From the NCBI GenBank assembly GCA_025937785.1, contig JAICQQ010000020.1:1-64000 (forward strand): a stretch of 64,000 nucleotides of DNA. The letters are read 5' to 3'. Under the pieces are notes generated by a model, which made no database searches, was not told the origin of the DNA, and saw nothing but the letters and a program-made list of their open reading frames with translations. Below, piece after piece: positions 8,936-17,503 of this stretch. The translations under genes and the position numbers were made by a program. Each line of letters opens with the position of its first letter. Position 1 is the stretch's first letter. The DNA is from Polyangiaceae bacterium. Lineage in GTDB: Bacteria; Myxococcota_A; Polyangia; Polyangiales; Polyangiaceae.

Positions 8936-9348
8936 GGTGCACCTTGCTGGAACTCGTGCTGCGGTTACAACACTCGGCACTCTATCAATCTAGCATCGAT
9001 ATTCGATCGCGCCACCGTGAGCATTGATAGATCTCGATGGGGCCGCGCGGATGAGAGTCGCTCTGTCACATTGCGCGCATGTGCGAGCCGCGGCCGGCGC
9101 GCTCGTAATGGCGCTCGCGGCGCTTTGTACCGGCGCTCGCGGCGCTTTGTAACGGCGCTGGAGCACTCGCAGGTCGCAACTCTGGCAAAATGCAGCGCAG
9201 CCAAATGCGGCGCCTGCGCAAACGCCGCGGGGCATCTCAGCACGAGCCTGCGAGCGCGGGCGTGTGCGGGCCGGCGTGCTAGGATTTGTGTCCGTGCTCC
9301 GTTTTGCGCGGCGTTGTGCGCAGTGGTGAAGTGCTAGCGTAGGCGCAC
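8936..9348. other. Intergenic region before the S49 peptidase gene
   Basis: About 410 bases between a small lipoprotein gene and the divergent peptidase gene. It holds the two-copy 22-bp repeat at 9110-9153 and otherwise nothing I can support. Confidence 0.4.
9110..9153. repeat. Two-copy tandem repeat, about 22 bp
   Basis: The unit GGCGCTCGCGGCGCTTTGTA begins at 9110 and again at 9132, followed by a partial third copy (GGCGCT). It is non-coding as far as I can see and lies about 200 bases upstream of the peptidase gene. Confidence 0.6.
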
Positions 9349-11046
9349 ATGCTCCGGTTCCTCGTCAGTGTGCTCGTGAACCTGTGGGTGCTCGTCACCT
9401 ATCCCTGGTGGGTGCTGCGCCGCGCACGCGCTGCCGGTCCTAGCGGGTGGTTGGCGCTCGAGCTCGATGGGCATGCGCTGGAGCTGCGCCCGCCGGCTCG
9501 CTTCGGGTTCGGGCGGCGCGCGGGGCCGCCAGCGCTCTACGACGTCAAGCGTGCGCTGGCCCGCGCCGGGCGTGATCCACGGGTCACGGGCGTGGTGCTG
9601 ACGTTGCGCGGTTTTCAAGGAGGTGGTGCTTCCGTCGACTCGTGGCGGGGTGCGCTGCTGGAGGTGCGCAAGATGGGGAAGCGCCTCGCGACCTACCTGC
9701 CCGATGGGGCGGGGACGCGCGCCTATCAGCTCGCCACTGCGTCCGATCTTTTGATCTTGGGTCCTGACGCCCGCCTTGCACCGCTCGGGTTTTCCGTAGA
9801 GACGCCGTACTTCAAGCCAGGGCTGGATCGCATGGGTTTGGCGGTCGAGGTGTTCGCGCGCGGGGACTTCAAGACCGCCGCGGAACCCTTCGTGCGCGAG
9901 AGCATGAGCGAGCCGCAGCGCCACCAACTGAGCGAGCTGTTGGACCACCAATTCGCGCGGTTCGTGCGAGACGTGGCCGAAGGTCGCGCGCTGCCGGCGG
10001 AGCGGGTACTGCAATGGGTCCAGCAGGGGCCCTATGCTGCGGAGCGTGCTCGGGGCCTTGGGCTGGTGGACGCGCTTGCTTACCAGGATCAGGTGCAGCC
10101 ACTGCTGAATCCGCCAATTCCGGAAGGGCAAGAAGCGGTGCCCGTACTGCGCTACGCGCGCCGCTCGGTCGCGCCGTTTCGACCGCTCTTCAGGCAGAGT
10201 TACTTGGCGGTGGTGCCGGTGCACGGCGTCATCACCAGTGAACCCCTGGGGTGGTCGAGCGGCGCGGACGAGCAGAGTTTTGCAAGCTCGCTGCGTCGAG
10301 TGCGTGAAGACCCGCGGGCACTGGGTCTTTTGCTGCATATCGATTCACGCGGCGGGAGCGCGCTGGCTTCGGCGCGCATGCTCCACGAGGTGCGGCGCTG
10401 TGCGGAAAAGAAGCCCGTAGTAGCGTACTTTTCGGATACTGCCGCAAGCGGTGGTTACATGATTGGCCTCGGCGCTCACGAGATCATCGCGCAGCCGGGT
10501 ACGGTCACTGGATCGATCGGTGTCGTGGCCGCGCGGCTCGTGGTGCAGACACTGGCGGAACGGTTGGGGCTGCGCGTCGAGCGGGTGAAGCGCGGCGACC
10601 GCGCTGACATGTTTTCGCCGTTCCGCTTCATGCAGGCGGACGTGCGTGCGGCGTTCGAGGCGGAGCTGGACGAGGTGTACCGGCGCTTCGTCGAGCAAGT
10701 GGGCCGAGCCCGGGGCATGAGCGTCGACCAGGTCGAGGCCCTGGCGGGCGGGCGCGTCTGGTCGGGCGAACACGCTCAGCGCGTCGGACTCGTGGATGCC
10801 TTGGGCGACGTCACGACAGCCGCGGATCGCTTGCGCGAACGCATCGACATGCCGCGCGCTCGATCAGCGGAGCTGCGGCTGGTCACGAGCAAGGCCCGCC
10901 GGCTCCCGCGCCTCGAGTTGCGCCCTCGGCTCACCGGGTTCAGCCACCTGGTCCGTGACCCGATCGCCCGCGACCTGATGGCATTTTGGTGCGACCGCTG
11001 CATCGACCCCGTGCTCGCCTGGCATCCCACGGCACTGCCGGTGTAG
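9349..11046 (+). CDS. sppA: Signal peptide peptidase SppA-type (S49) protease
   Basis: The product is 565 residues, close to E. coli SppA (618), with the same tandem two-domain S49 layout. One N-terminal membrane helix (residues 1-24) anchors it. The N-terminal domain has GDFKTAAEPF, where Lys175 aligns with the general base Lys209 of E. coli SppA. The C-terminal domain has TAASGGY, where Ser367 aligns with the nucleophile Ser409. SppA degrades cleaved signal peptides in the inner membrane, with the active site on the periplasmic side. Both catalytic residues are present, so it should be active. No strong Shine-Dalgarno site is visible. It is followed after 201 bases by the kinase gene, with no sign of an operon. 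Confidence 0.88.
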   Translation: MLRFLVSVLVNLWVLVTYPWWVLRRARAAGPSGWLALELDGHALELRPPARFGFGRRAGPPALYDVKRALARAGRDPRVTGVVLTLRGFQGGGASVDSWRGALLEVRKMGKRLATYLPDGAGTRAYQLATASDLLILGPDARLAPLGFSVETPYFKPGLDRMGLAVEVFARGDFKTAAEPFVRESMSEPQRHQLSELLDHQFARFVRDVAEGRALPAERVLQWVQQGPYAAERARGLGLVDALAYQDQVQPLLNPPIPEGQEAVPVLRYARRSVAPFRPLFRQSYLAVVPVHGVITSEPLGWSSGADEQSFASSLRRVREDPRALGLLLHIDSRGGSALASARMLHEVRRCAEKKPVVAYFSDTAASGGYMIGLGAHEIIAQPGTVTGSIGVVAARLVVQTLAERLGLRVERVKRGDRADMFSPFRFMQADVRAAFEAELDEVYRRFVEQVGRARGMSVDQVEALAGGRVWSGEHAQRVGLVDALGDVTTAADRLRERIDMPRARSAELRLVTSKARRLPRLELRPRLTGFSHLVRDPIARDLMAFWCDRCIDPVLAWHPTALPV

Positions 11047-11247
11047 GTGGTGTAGACCGGCCGGCGAGTCGATGGTCTCGGCATGGCAACCCGGCCACCG
11101 GGCTGATTTGCGGCGACCTGCTGCTTCTCCTTGTGATCCTGGGGACTAGCTGGCGCATCGCGCATTGCAGGATGGCGATAAATCGAGGACTCTAAGACCG
11201 TGCGCGCCCGGGCGGGCTCCGGTGAGTGCGCCAAACCCTGATTCCTC

Positions 11248-12942
11248 ATGGCTCAATCCCCCCGAAACGTCCCCCCGCTAGGTCACGGTACGGTTGTCAG
11301 TGATCGCTACGAGATCCGACAGAGCCTGGGCAAAGGTGGCATGGGCGAGGTGTTCCTGGCGTACGATCGCAGCACGCAGCAACCCGTCGCGCTCAAGGTC
11401 GTCCGCGAGGAGTCGCGGATGCCAGGGGACGATGAGGCGCTCCGGCAAGAACTGCTGCTAGCTCGCTCCGTGAGTCACCCCAACGTGTGCCGGGTTCACG
11501 ACCTGGCGCCGAGTCCCTGGGGACCGATCCTGGTGATGGAGCACATCGCTGGACAAACGCTGCACACACACATTCGGCGGCGGAAGGCCCAGGGCGGCTA
11601 TACCGCTGACGAGTTTCGCAAGACCGCGAGTGAGGCCTGCGCCGGCTTGGCCGCCATTCACGCCCAGGGCCTGGTCCACGGCGATCTCAAGCCGGGTAAC
11701 GTGATGGTCACCAACGATCGGGCCATCATCCTGGATTTCGGTTTCGCACAAGAGCGTGCGCGTCTGAGCGCCCGTCGTCCGGGCGCGCCACCCGACGGCG
11801 GCACCCCGAACTACATGGCTCCGGAACGTTTGCGATCGGGGGGGGCCAGTCCCGAGGACGATATCTACGCGCTGGGGCTGACGCTTTGGGAGATGTGGAC
11901 TTGTCGGGTGCCGGAACCGGGGTACCGCCCGCGCGCCAAGCCGATGCGCTCCCAGATCATGTTCGACGTGCCGGCAGGCTTGAGCGTCGACGAGGTGAAG
12001 CAGGTGTTTCAGTGCCTGAGCGACGACGCCAGCCTGCGCCCGCACGCGCGTCGCATGCGGTTCTTCAACCCGGTGGCCCTCACCACCAGCCAAGCCCAGA
12101 TCCCGCGCGAACGGCTGTCGCCGGGGGCCCCGCTCGGCCGGTCCGTCACCGAGAGCTTTCAGGTGGGCGCGCAATCGCTTCTAGTCACGTTCTGCACGAA
12201 CGCGCCCGACGCCGCCGGGCGTCTCTTCACTCTGAACAAACCCTCAGTGACGCTGGGGCGCCGTCAAGATCAGGACATCGTTTTACCCGAAGCCACCGTT
12301 TCCGCAGCCCACGCCACGGCGCGCTGGCAATCGGGAACCTGGGTCATCGAAGATCAAGGCAGCACCAACGGCACCTACGCCGATCACAGCTTCGAGCGAA
12401 AGAAGAGCGTCAACCTGCTGCACGGGGGCGAAGTGCAGCTGGGCGAATGTCGCGTGAAGCTCGTCAGTTTCCAGGATGACTCGGCGCACCACCAGCGCGC
12501 CATGGCGTATCTCTCCAAGCGCGACGGTCTGACGGGACTCTTGCGTCGCGATCACTTTCTGAAGGCGCTCGCCGAAGAGATCGCGTTTGCGGACTGGAAC
12601 AATGTTCCGCTCTCGGTGGCGCGCTACCACGTGCGTGGTCCCAATCGACACGTCAGCGATCGGCCTACGATTCTCGAAATGCTGGCGCTGAAGCGAGCGG
12701 CGCACCGCGTCGTCGAACTCACCGAAATGCTCCTGCTCAGCATGGTTCCTGCTACGGTGGGGCGGACTGGCCCGCTCAAGTTCGCGATCGCGATGTGCGG
12801 ACCGAGTGTCGAAGAAGCTCGCAACGTGGTGGAGCAAGTGGTGTCGCAAGTTCAGGGCCTGATGCCCGAGTCGCTAGAATTGGCTGCCAGCCTGGTTCGG
12901 GCCGAGCCGAACCAACCCGCACAAGGTTTGTTAGATGATTAG
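11248..12942 (+). CDS. Ser/Thr protein kinase - FHA - degenerate GGDEF fusion
   Basis: The product is 564 residues with three domains. Kinase (about 20-275): Gly loop GKGGMGEV, Lys50 in VALKVV, HGDLKPGN at 144-151, DFG at 163-165, APE at 191-193. The catalytic loop is HGD rather than HRD, so the activation-loop Arg is missing, but Asp146 remains. FHA (about 325-405): LGRRQDQD, HATARW and STNGTY, a phosphothreonine-binding fold. C-terminal region (about 415-555): it opens like a GGDEF domain (KRDGLTGLLRRDHF), but the active-site GGDEF position reads GPLKF (508-512), so it should not make cyclic di-GMP. It may act as a dimerisation or nucleotide-sensing module. No membrane helix is visible, so it is cytoplasmic. 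The domain order is seen directly; signalling role is inferred. Confidence 0.85.
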   Translation: MAQSPRNVPPLGHGTVVSDRYEIRQSLGKGGMGEVFLAYDRSTQQPVALKVVREESRMPGDDEALRQELLLARSVSHPNVCRVHDLAPSPWGPILVMEHIAGQTLHTHIRRRKAQGGYTADEFRKTASEACAGLAAIHAQGLVHGDLKPGNVMVTNDRAIILDFGFAQERARLSARRPGAPPDGGTPNYMAPERLRSGGASPEDDIYALGLTLWEMWTCRVPEPGYRPRAKPMRSQIMFDVPAGLSVDEVKQVFQCLSDDASLRPHARRMRFFNPVALTTSQAQIPRERLSPGAPLGRSVTESFQVGAQSLLVTFCTNAPDAAGRLFTLNKPSVTLGRRQDQDIVLPEATVSAAHATARWQSGTWVIEDQGSTNGTYADHSFERKKSVNLLHGGEVQLGECRVKLVSFQDDSAHHQRAMAYLSKRDGLTGLLRRDHFLKALAEEIAFADWNNVPLSVARYHVRGPNRHVSDRPTILEMLALKRAAHRVVELTEMLLLSMVPATVGRTGPLKFAIAMCGPSVEEARNVVEQVVSQVQGLMPESLELAASLVRAEPNQPAQGLLDD

Positions 12943-13030
12943 TTTCCTGAACGAATCTGATCGTATCAGTTGCTGAGTAGTGCTAGCTCCGAAGTTCACT
13001 AAGCGGGCGCGCCAGAGCGCCCTGCCAAGC

Positions 13031-13120
13031 GGCAGCGCCCTGTCGTGCGGCAGCGCCCTGTCGTGCGGCAGCGCCCTGTCGTGCGGCAGCGCCCTGTCGT
13101 GCGGCAGCGCCCTATCTTGC
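13031..13120 (+). repeat. Five tandem 18-bp repeats in leader of anchored protein gene
   Basis: The unit GGCAGCGCCCTGTCGTGC starts at 13031, 13049, 13067, 13085 and 13103; the first four are identical and the fifth has two changes. The length is a multiple of three and each of the first four copies contains an in-frame GTG that reads into the downstream gene. The array lies 42 bases before the favoured ATG at 13162. Confidence 0.9.
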
Positions 13121-13161
13121 AACGGCGGATCTGGTCGTCCGCGCAGCAGCGGCACGGAGCC

Positions 13162-13836
13162 ATGGTAGGTCCACAGCGCTCCTCGTTTCCGTCAGCGCCG
13201 AGCGAGCCGAGTCTCCGACGTCTGGGCGTGGGTGGCAGCAACGGCGGTGGGGATCGCCCGCTCCGCGCGCAACTCGTCGTGGCGCTCGTGGCCGTACTGA
13301 TCCTGCTCGCAGTCCCGCTGTATCTGTGGCGGCGCCCCAGCGCGCAAGAGGACGCGCCGGCCGCCTCGAGTTCCGGAGCCGCGCTGATGGCGGCTTCGGC
13401 GCTGCCGGTCATCGCGGCGACCAGCCCGCCGAAGGCCGATGAACGAGTCTCGCTGGGTACCCCCCAGAAGGTGAAATGTTCGGCGGACGCACGCCTTTCC
13501 GGTCAGAACGGCGCGCTCTGCGACTCGCTCCCATACTTCGAAGAACAGCTGCAGAAAGCCGTCGTCGAAAACGTGGACTGTGCCCCGCGCACCGGGAAAC
13601 CTGGCTCCGTCAATTACGTGCTCACGATCGACTTCACGAATCGCAAGGTCAACGTCTTTCCCGGCGCGAGCGGCACCTGGAAGGGACCGCAAGCGCGACG
13701 CGCGGCCGAGTGTGTCGAGCGCTCGTTGGCTGCCCCCGAGTGGGACAAGGTGCAGCATCAATACCGCTATTACAACATCGCGATCATGGCGAACTACCAT
13801 GCCCCAGAGAAGGCCGCCGGGCAGATGTTCGAGTGA
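13162..13836 (+). CDS. Membrane-anchored protein, AgmX/PglI-like C-terminal region
   Basis: The product is 224 residues. ATG 13162 was chosen because GGAG lies 3-6 bases upstream; in-frame GTG codons in the 18-bp repeats could extend it by up to 39 Arg/Gln/Pro-rich residues. It has about 38 polar N-terminal residues, one membrane helix (about 39-58), a Pro/Ala/Ser linker, then a periplasmic domain of about 130 residues with four Cys. The region from VNYVLTIDF to the end looks like the C-terminal domain of AgmX/PglI-type gliding-related or TonB-like proteins, in which a beta-hairpin with a conserved two-Cys pattern follows a linker. This match is by pattern only. It is convergent with the siroheme-type gene, 6 bases away. 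Confidence 0.7.
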   Translation: MVGPQRSSFPSAPSEPSLRRLGVGGSNGGGDRPLRAQLVVALVAVLILLAVPLYLWRRPSAQEDAPAASSSGAALMAASALPVIAATSPPKADERVSLGTPQKVKCSADARLSGQNGALCDSLPYFEEQLQKAVVENVDCAPRTGKPGSVNYVLTIDFTNRKVNVFPGASGTWKGPQARRAAECVERSLAAPEWDKVQHQYRYYNIAIMANYHAPEKAAGQMFE

Positions 13837-13842
13837 CACGCC

Positions 13843-14433
13843 TCAGCTATCCGGCGCGTCGACGACGAAGCCTCCGTCGAGCCTGAGGCGGGACGCTTCG
13901 CGCGTCAGCAGCGCGGCGCGCTCGCCTCTGGGGGTGCTGTCGCGGAGCTTCACGAGCATGCCGACGAACTCGTTCAGCGCGGGGTTGGCCAGCGCACGCG
14001 CGAGCTCGTGCTTCAATCTCCGCGCGAGCGCGGGTGCTTTGCCCTCGGTGCCGATCGCGATGAACAAAGGCCCGCTACGTGTGATCCCCACGTGAGAGAA
14101 GCTGCTGTACGCGGGTTGGTCGACTCCGCAAAAGAACACCTGCCGCGCTTCCGCGTCCGCGCCGATGCGGGTGGCGAGTTCGGCGTCCTGTTCGCAGAGC
14201 ACCGCCAGCCAAACGCCTTCGAGGTCGGTCGCGCGATACTCACGCTGGGAAACCACCCCGCCGAGCTCATGAGCACGCTCCACCAGCTCGGAGCGCGGGT
14301 TCCGAGTGACCAGGTGCAGGCGCGCGCCTGCTTCTGCCAGGGCCTCGAGACGGCCGAGGGTTTCGGCGCCGTCCCCGACGACCAGGCACAGCCGTCCGTC
14401 GAGCTTCAGGGCTACCGGGAAACTGAGGGTCAT
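13843..14433 (-). CDS. Precorrin-2 dehydrogenase / siroheme synthase N-terminal domain
   Basis: The product is 196 residues, the usual length of single-domain precorrin-2 dehydrogenases (SirC/Met8-type; equal to the N-terminal half of CysG). It opens with FPVALKLDGRLCLVVGDGAE, the NAD-binding Rossmann start, followed by the segment SSFSHVGITRSGPLFIAIGT that matches the family's conserved FP/I-S-T-G region. It should oxidise precorrin-2 to sirohydrochlorin with NAD, and may also insert iron to form siroheme. The usual Gly-rich loop reads GDGAETLG instead of GGGxVAxRK, so it is a divergent copy. Its start overlaps the upstream DUF4390-like gene by four bases (ATGA), so the two are co-translated. 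Cytoplasmic. Confidence 0.82.
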   Translation of the reverse strand: MTLSFPVALKLDGRLCLVVGDGAETLGRLEALAEAGARLHLVTRNPRSELVERAHELGGVVSQREYRATDLEGVWLAVLCEQDAELATRIGADAEARQVFFCGVDQPAYSSFSHVGITRSGPLFIAIGTEGKAPALARRLKHELARALANPALNEFVGMLVKLRDSTPRGERAALLTREASRLRLDGGFVVDAPDS

Positions 14434-15152
14434 GACTCGCCTTTCTTGGGCTTTTCTTGCACGCGCGGCCGCACGGCCTTCGAACTGAACTTCAATTCGC
14501 GCTCAGCGTCACCGATGCGCTGCAGGAACAGGCCGGTGAACGTGCCGAACAGCGCGTCGCCGGGGCCTGCGGTATCGGTGGCCGACGGGCGGCTTACCCA
14601 GCGCTTGATTTTCTCCAGCAGCTTCGGGCTCAGCGGGTTCACCTGCACCTTCGCCCGCAGATAGACGGCGGTGCCGACCGGGACTTGATCGCTCGTGGCA
14701 ACCAACAGTGAGCGCGCCTCGGCACAGCGCCTGAGCACGCCTTCCAAGGTGGTCGTCCAGCGCACCTGACTGCTGCCCGGACGCACCAGTTCGATCTTGT
14801 AGGCTTCCTCCCAAACGTGCCAGGTGACCTTGCAACTCTGGGCCGTCGTTGCGACTGGTTGTTGCGAGCCGGTTCGAAACAACGTGGCCGTGAGCGCGAT
14901 GGTCGTCGGCAAGCCGCGGGTCAGCTTCTTCCTGACGTGTTCGTCGACGACATCGCGAAAGTTCACGCTGCCGAACAGGAGCTGTTCGCTGTCGTTCCAC
15001 TCGAAGGTCACCGGCCGCACCGGCTCCGCAGCGTCCTGCGCGCGCGCGGTCGTCCCCAGCGTGATCAGGCAGAAAAACCAGCTGATCAGCGCGAGGCCGC
15101 GCGCTGCGCTCGAGAGGCCGCGGAAGGCAGAGCCGAGCCGGTGCCTACTCAC
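14430..15152 (-). CDS. Secreted protein resembling DUF4390
   Basis: The product is 240 residues. A basic, hydrophobic N-terminal signal ends near TTARAQD (signal peptidase I type), so the protein is periplasmic. The body resembles DUF4390 proteins: a beta-rich domain with VRKKLTRGLPTTIALT, a W-V-WEEAYKIEL block, VYLRAKVQVNPLSP, and a region ending in a Lys-rich tail. Function of that family is unknown. GTG 15152 overlaps the Omp85 stop by 8 bases (GGTGAGTAG), and the gene's end overlaps the siroheme gene by four. Pairing with an outer-membrane Omp85 protein suggests an envelope-assembly role. Family assignment is from memory of the pattern. Confidence 0.7.
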   Translation of the reverse strand: MSRHRLGSAFRGLSSAARGLALISWFFCLITLGTTARAQDAAEPVRPVTFEWNDSEQLLFGSVNFRDVVDEHVRKKLTRGLPTTIALTATLFRTGSQQPVATTAQSCKVTWHVWEEAYKIELVRPGSSQVRWTTTLEGVLRRCAEARSLLVATSDQVPVGTAVYLRAKVQVNPLSPKLLEKIKRWVSRPSATDTAGPGDALFGTFTGLFLQRIGDAERELKFSSKAVRPRVQEKPKKGES

Positions 15153-16890
15153 CCGCAGGCCCCTCCGTCTCCACGGGGATGAAGTACAGCACGTTCGAGA
15201 ACGCGAATACGAACCCGCCAGCAGCCGTATCCATGCGGAAGCCGAAGTTGGCGGTGAGATCGACCGGAATCAGCTCGGCCCCTTGGTACCCCGAGGCAGG
15301 CGAATCGAGTTCGCGCTGGCCAAACACCGAGTAGATGCCGGCGGATCCGAACAGATCGATACCGAAGATGGAACGGCGCCCGCGGTACAAGGGTAGCCGA
15401 TACTCGGCCCCGATCTTGGCGGCATACTCGCCGTAGCGCACCTCGACGATCTGCGTCCCGAGGAGGTTCGGCGGCGGTCTGCGGTCGAAGTTCACTCCCA
15501 GGATGCGGGACGGGAGAAAGTCGGTGAAGTCGCCGACGTAGTACTGCTCGAAGAACGGCGCGTCACCGGAGATCGCACCGCCGAACAGTTCGAGCCGCAC
15601 GACGTGCTGCCAGGGTAACTCCCACCAGTGCGACGCATGCACGTCGGAGCGCTGATAAGTGTAGTCGCTGCCCAGCCACGGCATGCCGAGCTCGCCCGTG
15701 GCGGAGAGGAACCAGCCGGTCGTTGGTAGGAAGGGGTGATCCCGTGTGTCGAGCTGCAGTGTCGCGCGCAGCGTCGAAAGCAAGCTTTGTCCTCGGATGA
15801 CGTCGAAGTCGATGGGTTCGACGTCGTCGCCGCGCACATGGGAGGCTTGCAGGGGATAGTCGGCGTCGACGTTCTCCAGCCGATAGTGGAGCCACAGCTG
15901 CAGCACGTTGGAAAGATCGCGGCCGACGCCGAGCGCTCCGCCAAGCCGTTCGTAGCGCATCACCGCATATTCGGTGAGCTCTTCGAGCTCCGGATCGGAG
16001 TACCGAACCTGAGCGTTGCCGAAGAAGTCGCGAGCGTCGTTGTACAGGAACGTCGCGCTCGTCATCCAGGGGCTGCCCAGAAAGCCCGGGTCCAGGAAGC
16101 GCGCGCGCAGGGCGAGCTGCTCCTCGGCGACCGCCATCGCGCCGCCGAGCGTGACGCCCATGCCGAACAGATTGGTCTCCGCGACGTCGAGGCCTGCGTA
16201 CGCCGTCAGCGGCTGCGACCGCCCCTCGTTGTCCGCGTCTGCGGCCACACCCATCCAGACGTCGTTGAGCACGATCGTATTGCGCTCGATGACGTCGACG
16301 ACCAAGATCACCATGCCCCGGTCGGAGCCCTTCTCCAGCGAGAACTGCACGTCCTTGAAGAAGCCCGTGCCCAGCAGTCGGAACCGCGCCACGCGAATGT
16401 CGGGATTGTCGACGTCGATCAGGCTGCCTGGTTTGAACGGTAGATAGCGAAGAACGACGCGCTCGTGGGTGCGCTGATTGCCGCGCACGACGATTCGCTC
16501 GAGCGTGTACCGCAGGGCGGCGCTGGTGGTGTCGTCCGCAGGAGACTCGCTGGTGGCAGGGGCCACGGTCGTGCGCGTGCGCGGCGCGACCGGCGCCGCT
16601 GGGTCCGGCGCCGCTCCGTCCGCAGCCGCGGGGTCGGGCTCGGCGGCGGGTGCGGGCGACTCTCCCGCTGGCGGCGCGTCGGGGGCGGTCGGGGCTCTGG
16701 GGGCGGTCGGGGCTCTGGCGGCGTCTGGCGCTCCGGGCGCGGGCGCGGGCGCTGCGGGCGCGGGCGCTGCGGGCGCGGGCGCTGCGGCGGGCGGAGCCGG
16801 CGGCGGCTCCGCCGGGGGAGCTGGTTGGGCCCAGCCGATCGCGGGGACATTCGCCACGAGCAGCGTGAGTACGGCGACCAGGAGCCGCAT
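15145..16890 (-). CDS. Omp85/BamA-family outer membrane protein with one POTRA
   Basis: The product is 581 residues from ATG 16890, chosen because a clean signal peptide (MRLLVAVLTLL to AIGWAQ) starts there; an in-frame start at 16995 adds 35 residues without one. After the signal comes a Pro/Ala-rich linker of about 100 residues, then one POTRA-like domain (ERIVVRGNQRTHERVVLRYL; about residues 128-205), then a beta-barrel of about 360 residues rich in alternating aromatic segments (for example RDHPFLPTTGWFLSATGELG). Omp85 proteins insert or export proteins or lipids at the outer membrane. One POTRA instead of BamA's five points to a specialised, TamA-like or unknown partner-specific role. 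It heads the operon with the DUF4390-like and siroheme-type genes. Confidence 0.85.
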   Translation of the reverse strand: MRLLVAVLTLLVANVPAIGWAQPAPPAEPPPAPPAAAPAPAAPAPAAPAPAPGAPDAARAPTAPRAPTAPDAPPAGESPAPAAEPDPAAADGAAPDPAAPVAPRTRTTVAPATSESPADDTTSAALRYTLERIVVRGNQRTHERVVLRYLPFKPGSLIDVDNPDIRVARFRLLGTGFFKDVQFSLEKGSDRGMVILVVDVIERNTIVLNDVWMGVAADADNEGRSQPLTAYAGLDVAETNLFGMGVTLGGAMAVAEEQLALRARFLDPGFLGSPWMTSATFLYNDARDFFGNAQVRYSDPELEELTEYAVMRYERLGGALGVGRDLSNVLQLWLHYRLENVDADYPLQASHVRGDDVEPIDFDVIRGQSLLSTLRATLQLDTRDHPFLPTTGWFLSATGELGMPWLGSDYTYQRSDVHASHWWELPWQHVVRLELFGGAISGDAPFFEQYYVGDFTDFLPSRILGVNFDRRPPPNLLGTQIVEVRYGEYAAKIGAEYRLPLYRGRRSIFGIDLFGSAGIYSVFGQRELDSPASGYQGAELIPVDLTANFGFRMDTAAGGFVFAFSNVLYFIPVETEGPAGE

Positions 16891-17048
16891 CCCAGGTTCG
16901 ACGGGCGGGGACTTCACGGGATTCAGACCACTCAGAGCGGGCTCATCCTGGCATCCACACCGGCGCGCGCCTAGCCCGATTTGGCTCGCGGGCACTCTGG
17001 GGGGTGAGCATTTGTGGGGTGGACATTGCCACCCCTCGAGCCAATCGG

Positions 17049-17369
17049 CTACGCCTTACGAGCTCGCTTGGCCGGAGCCTTCGCGCCCTTGCGCCCGCGC
17101 GCTTTCTTGGTGGCTTGCTTGCCCGCTGCCGCCTTGGCGGCGCGCTTGGGCAGCGCTTTCTTGGGGAAGGCTTTCTTGGAGGAGGCTTTCTTGGCGGACC
17201 GCTTGCCGCCGCGCGTTGGGGTAGGCGCTGCGCTTCTGCCTTTGCCTTTGACCGGTTTGCCCTTCGTGGTTTTCGCGAGCTTGCTTTCTACGGCCTTGCG
17301 AGCGAGCTCGCTGATGTCACGGATGAATGCTTCGATCCGGGCTTTGATCTGTCGTTCCATGTCGGGCAT
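17049..17369 (-). CDS. Histone H1-like Lys/Ala-rich DNA-binding protein
   Basis: The product is 106 residues. AAGGA lies 6 bases before the ATG at 17369. The first 30 residues form an amphipathic helical segment (MERQIKARIEAFIRDISELA). The remaining 75 residues are Lys/Ala/Arg/Gly-rich with repeated KKA, KKAF and KRA units, like the C-terminal tail of histone H1 and of bacterial AlgP, Hc1 and BphH1-type proteins. It should bind DNA non-specifically and compact the nucleoid. No enzymatic domain is present. Composition, not homology, supports the call. Confidence 0.72.
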   Translation of the reverse strand: MPDMERQIKARIEAFIRDISELARKAVESKLAKTTKGKPVKGKGRSAAPTPTRGGKRSAKKASSKKAFPKKALPKRAAKAAAGKQATKKARGRKGAKAPAKRARKA

Positions 17370-17503
17370 GCAGGTTCCTTAGGCGCATCGAAGCGCCAGT
17401 GTCAAGCCCGTCAGCGCCAGCTCGCTGCGGCGCGCATGCGCCGCTCGACGCTGCTGCCGAAGTGGTGTGGCTCCGCAGCGCGAGCGCTCGCGCCAGCGCA
17501 GAG

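Noticed and set aside
11141-11180. Sigma-54 promoter (TGGC...TTGC) before the kinase gene
   Set aside because: Spacing between GG and GC is 13 rather than 10 bases.
13045-13161. GTG start inside the 18-bp repeats for the anchored protein
   Set aside because: ATG 13162 has a good GGAG site and gives a normal membrane protein; kept as a finding rather than the main call.
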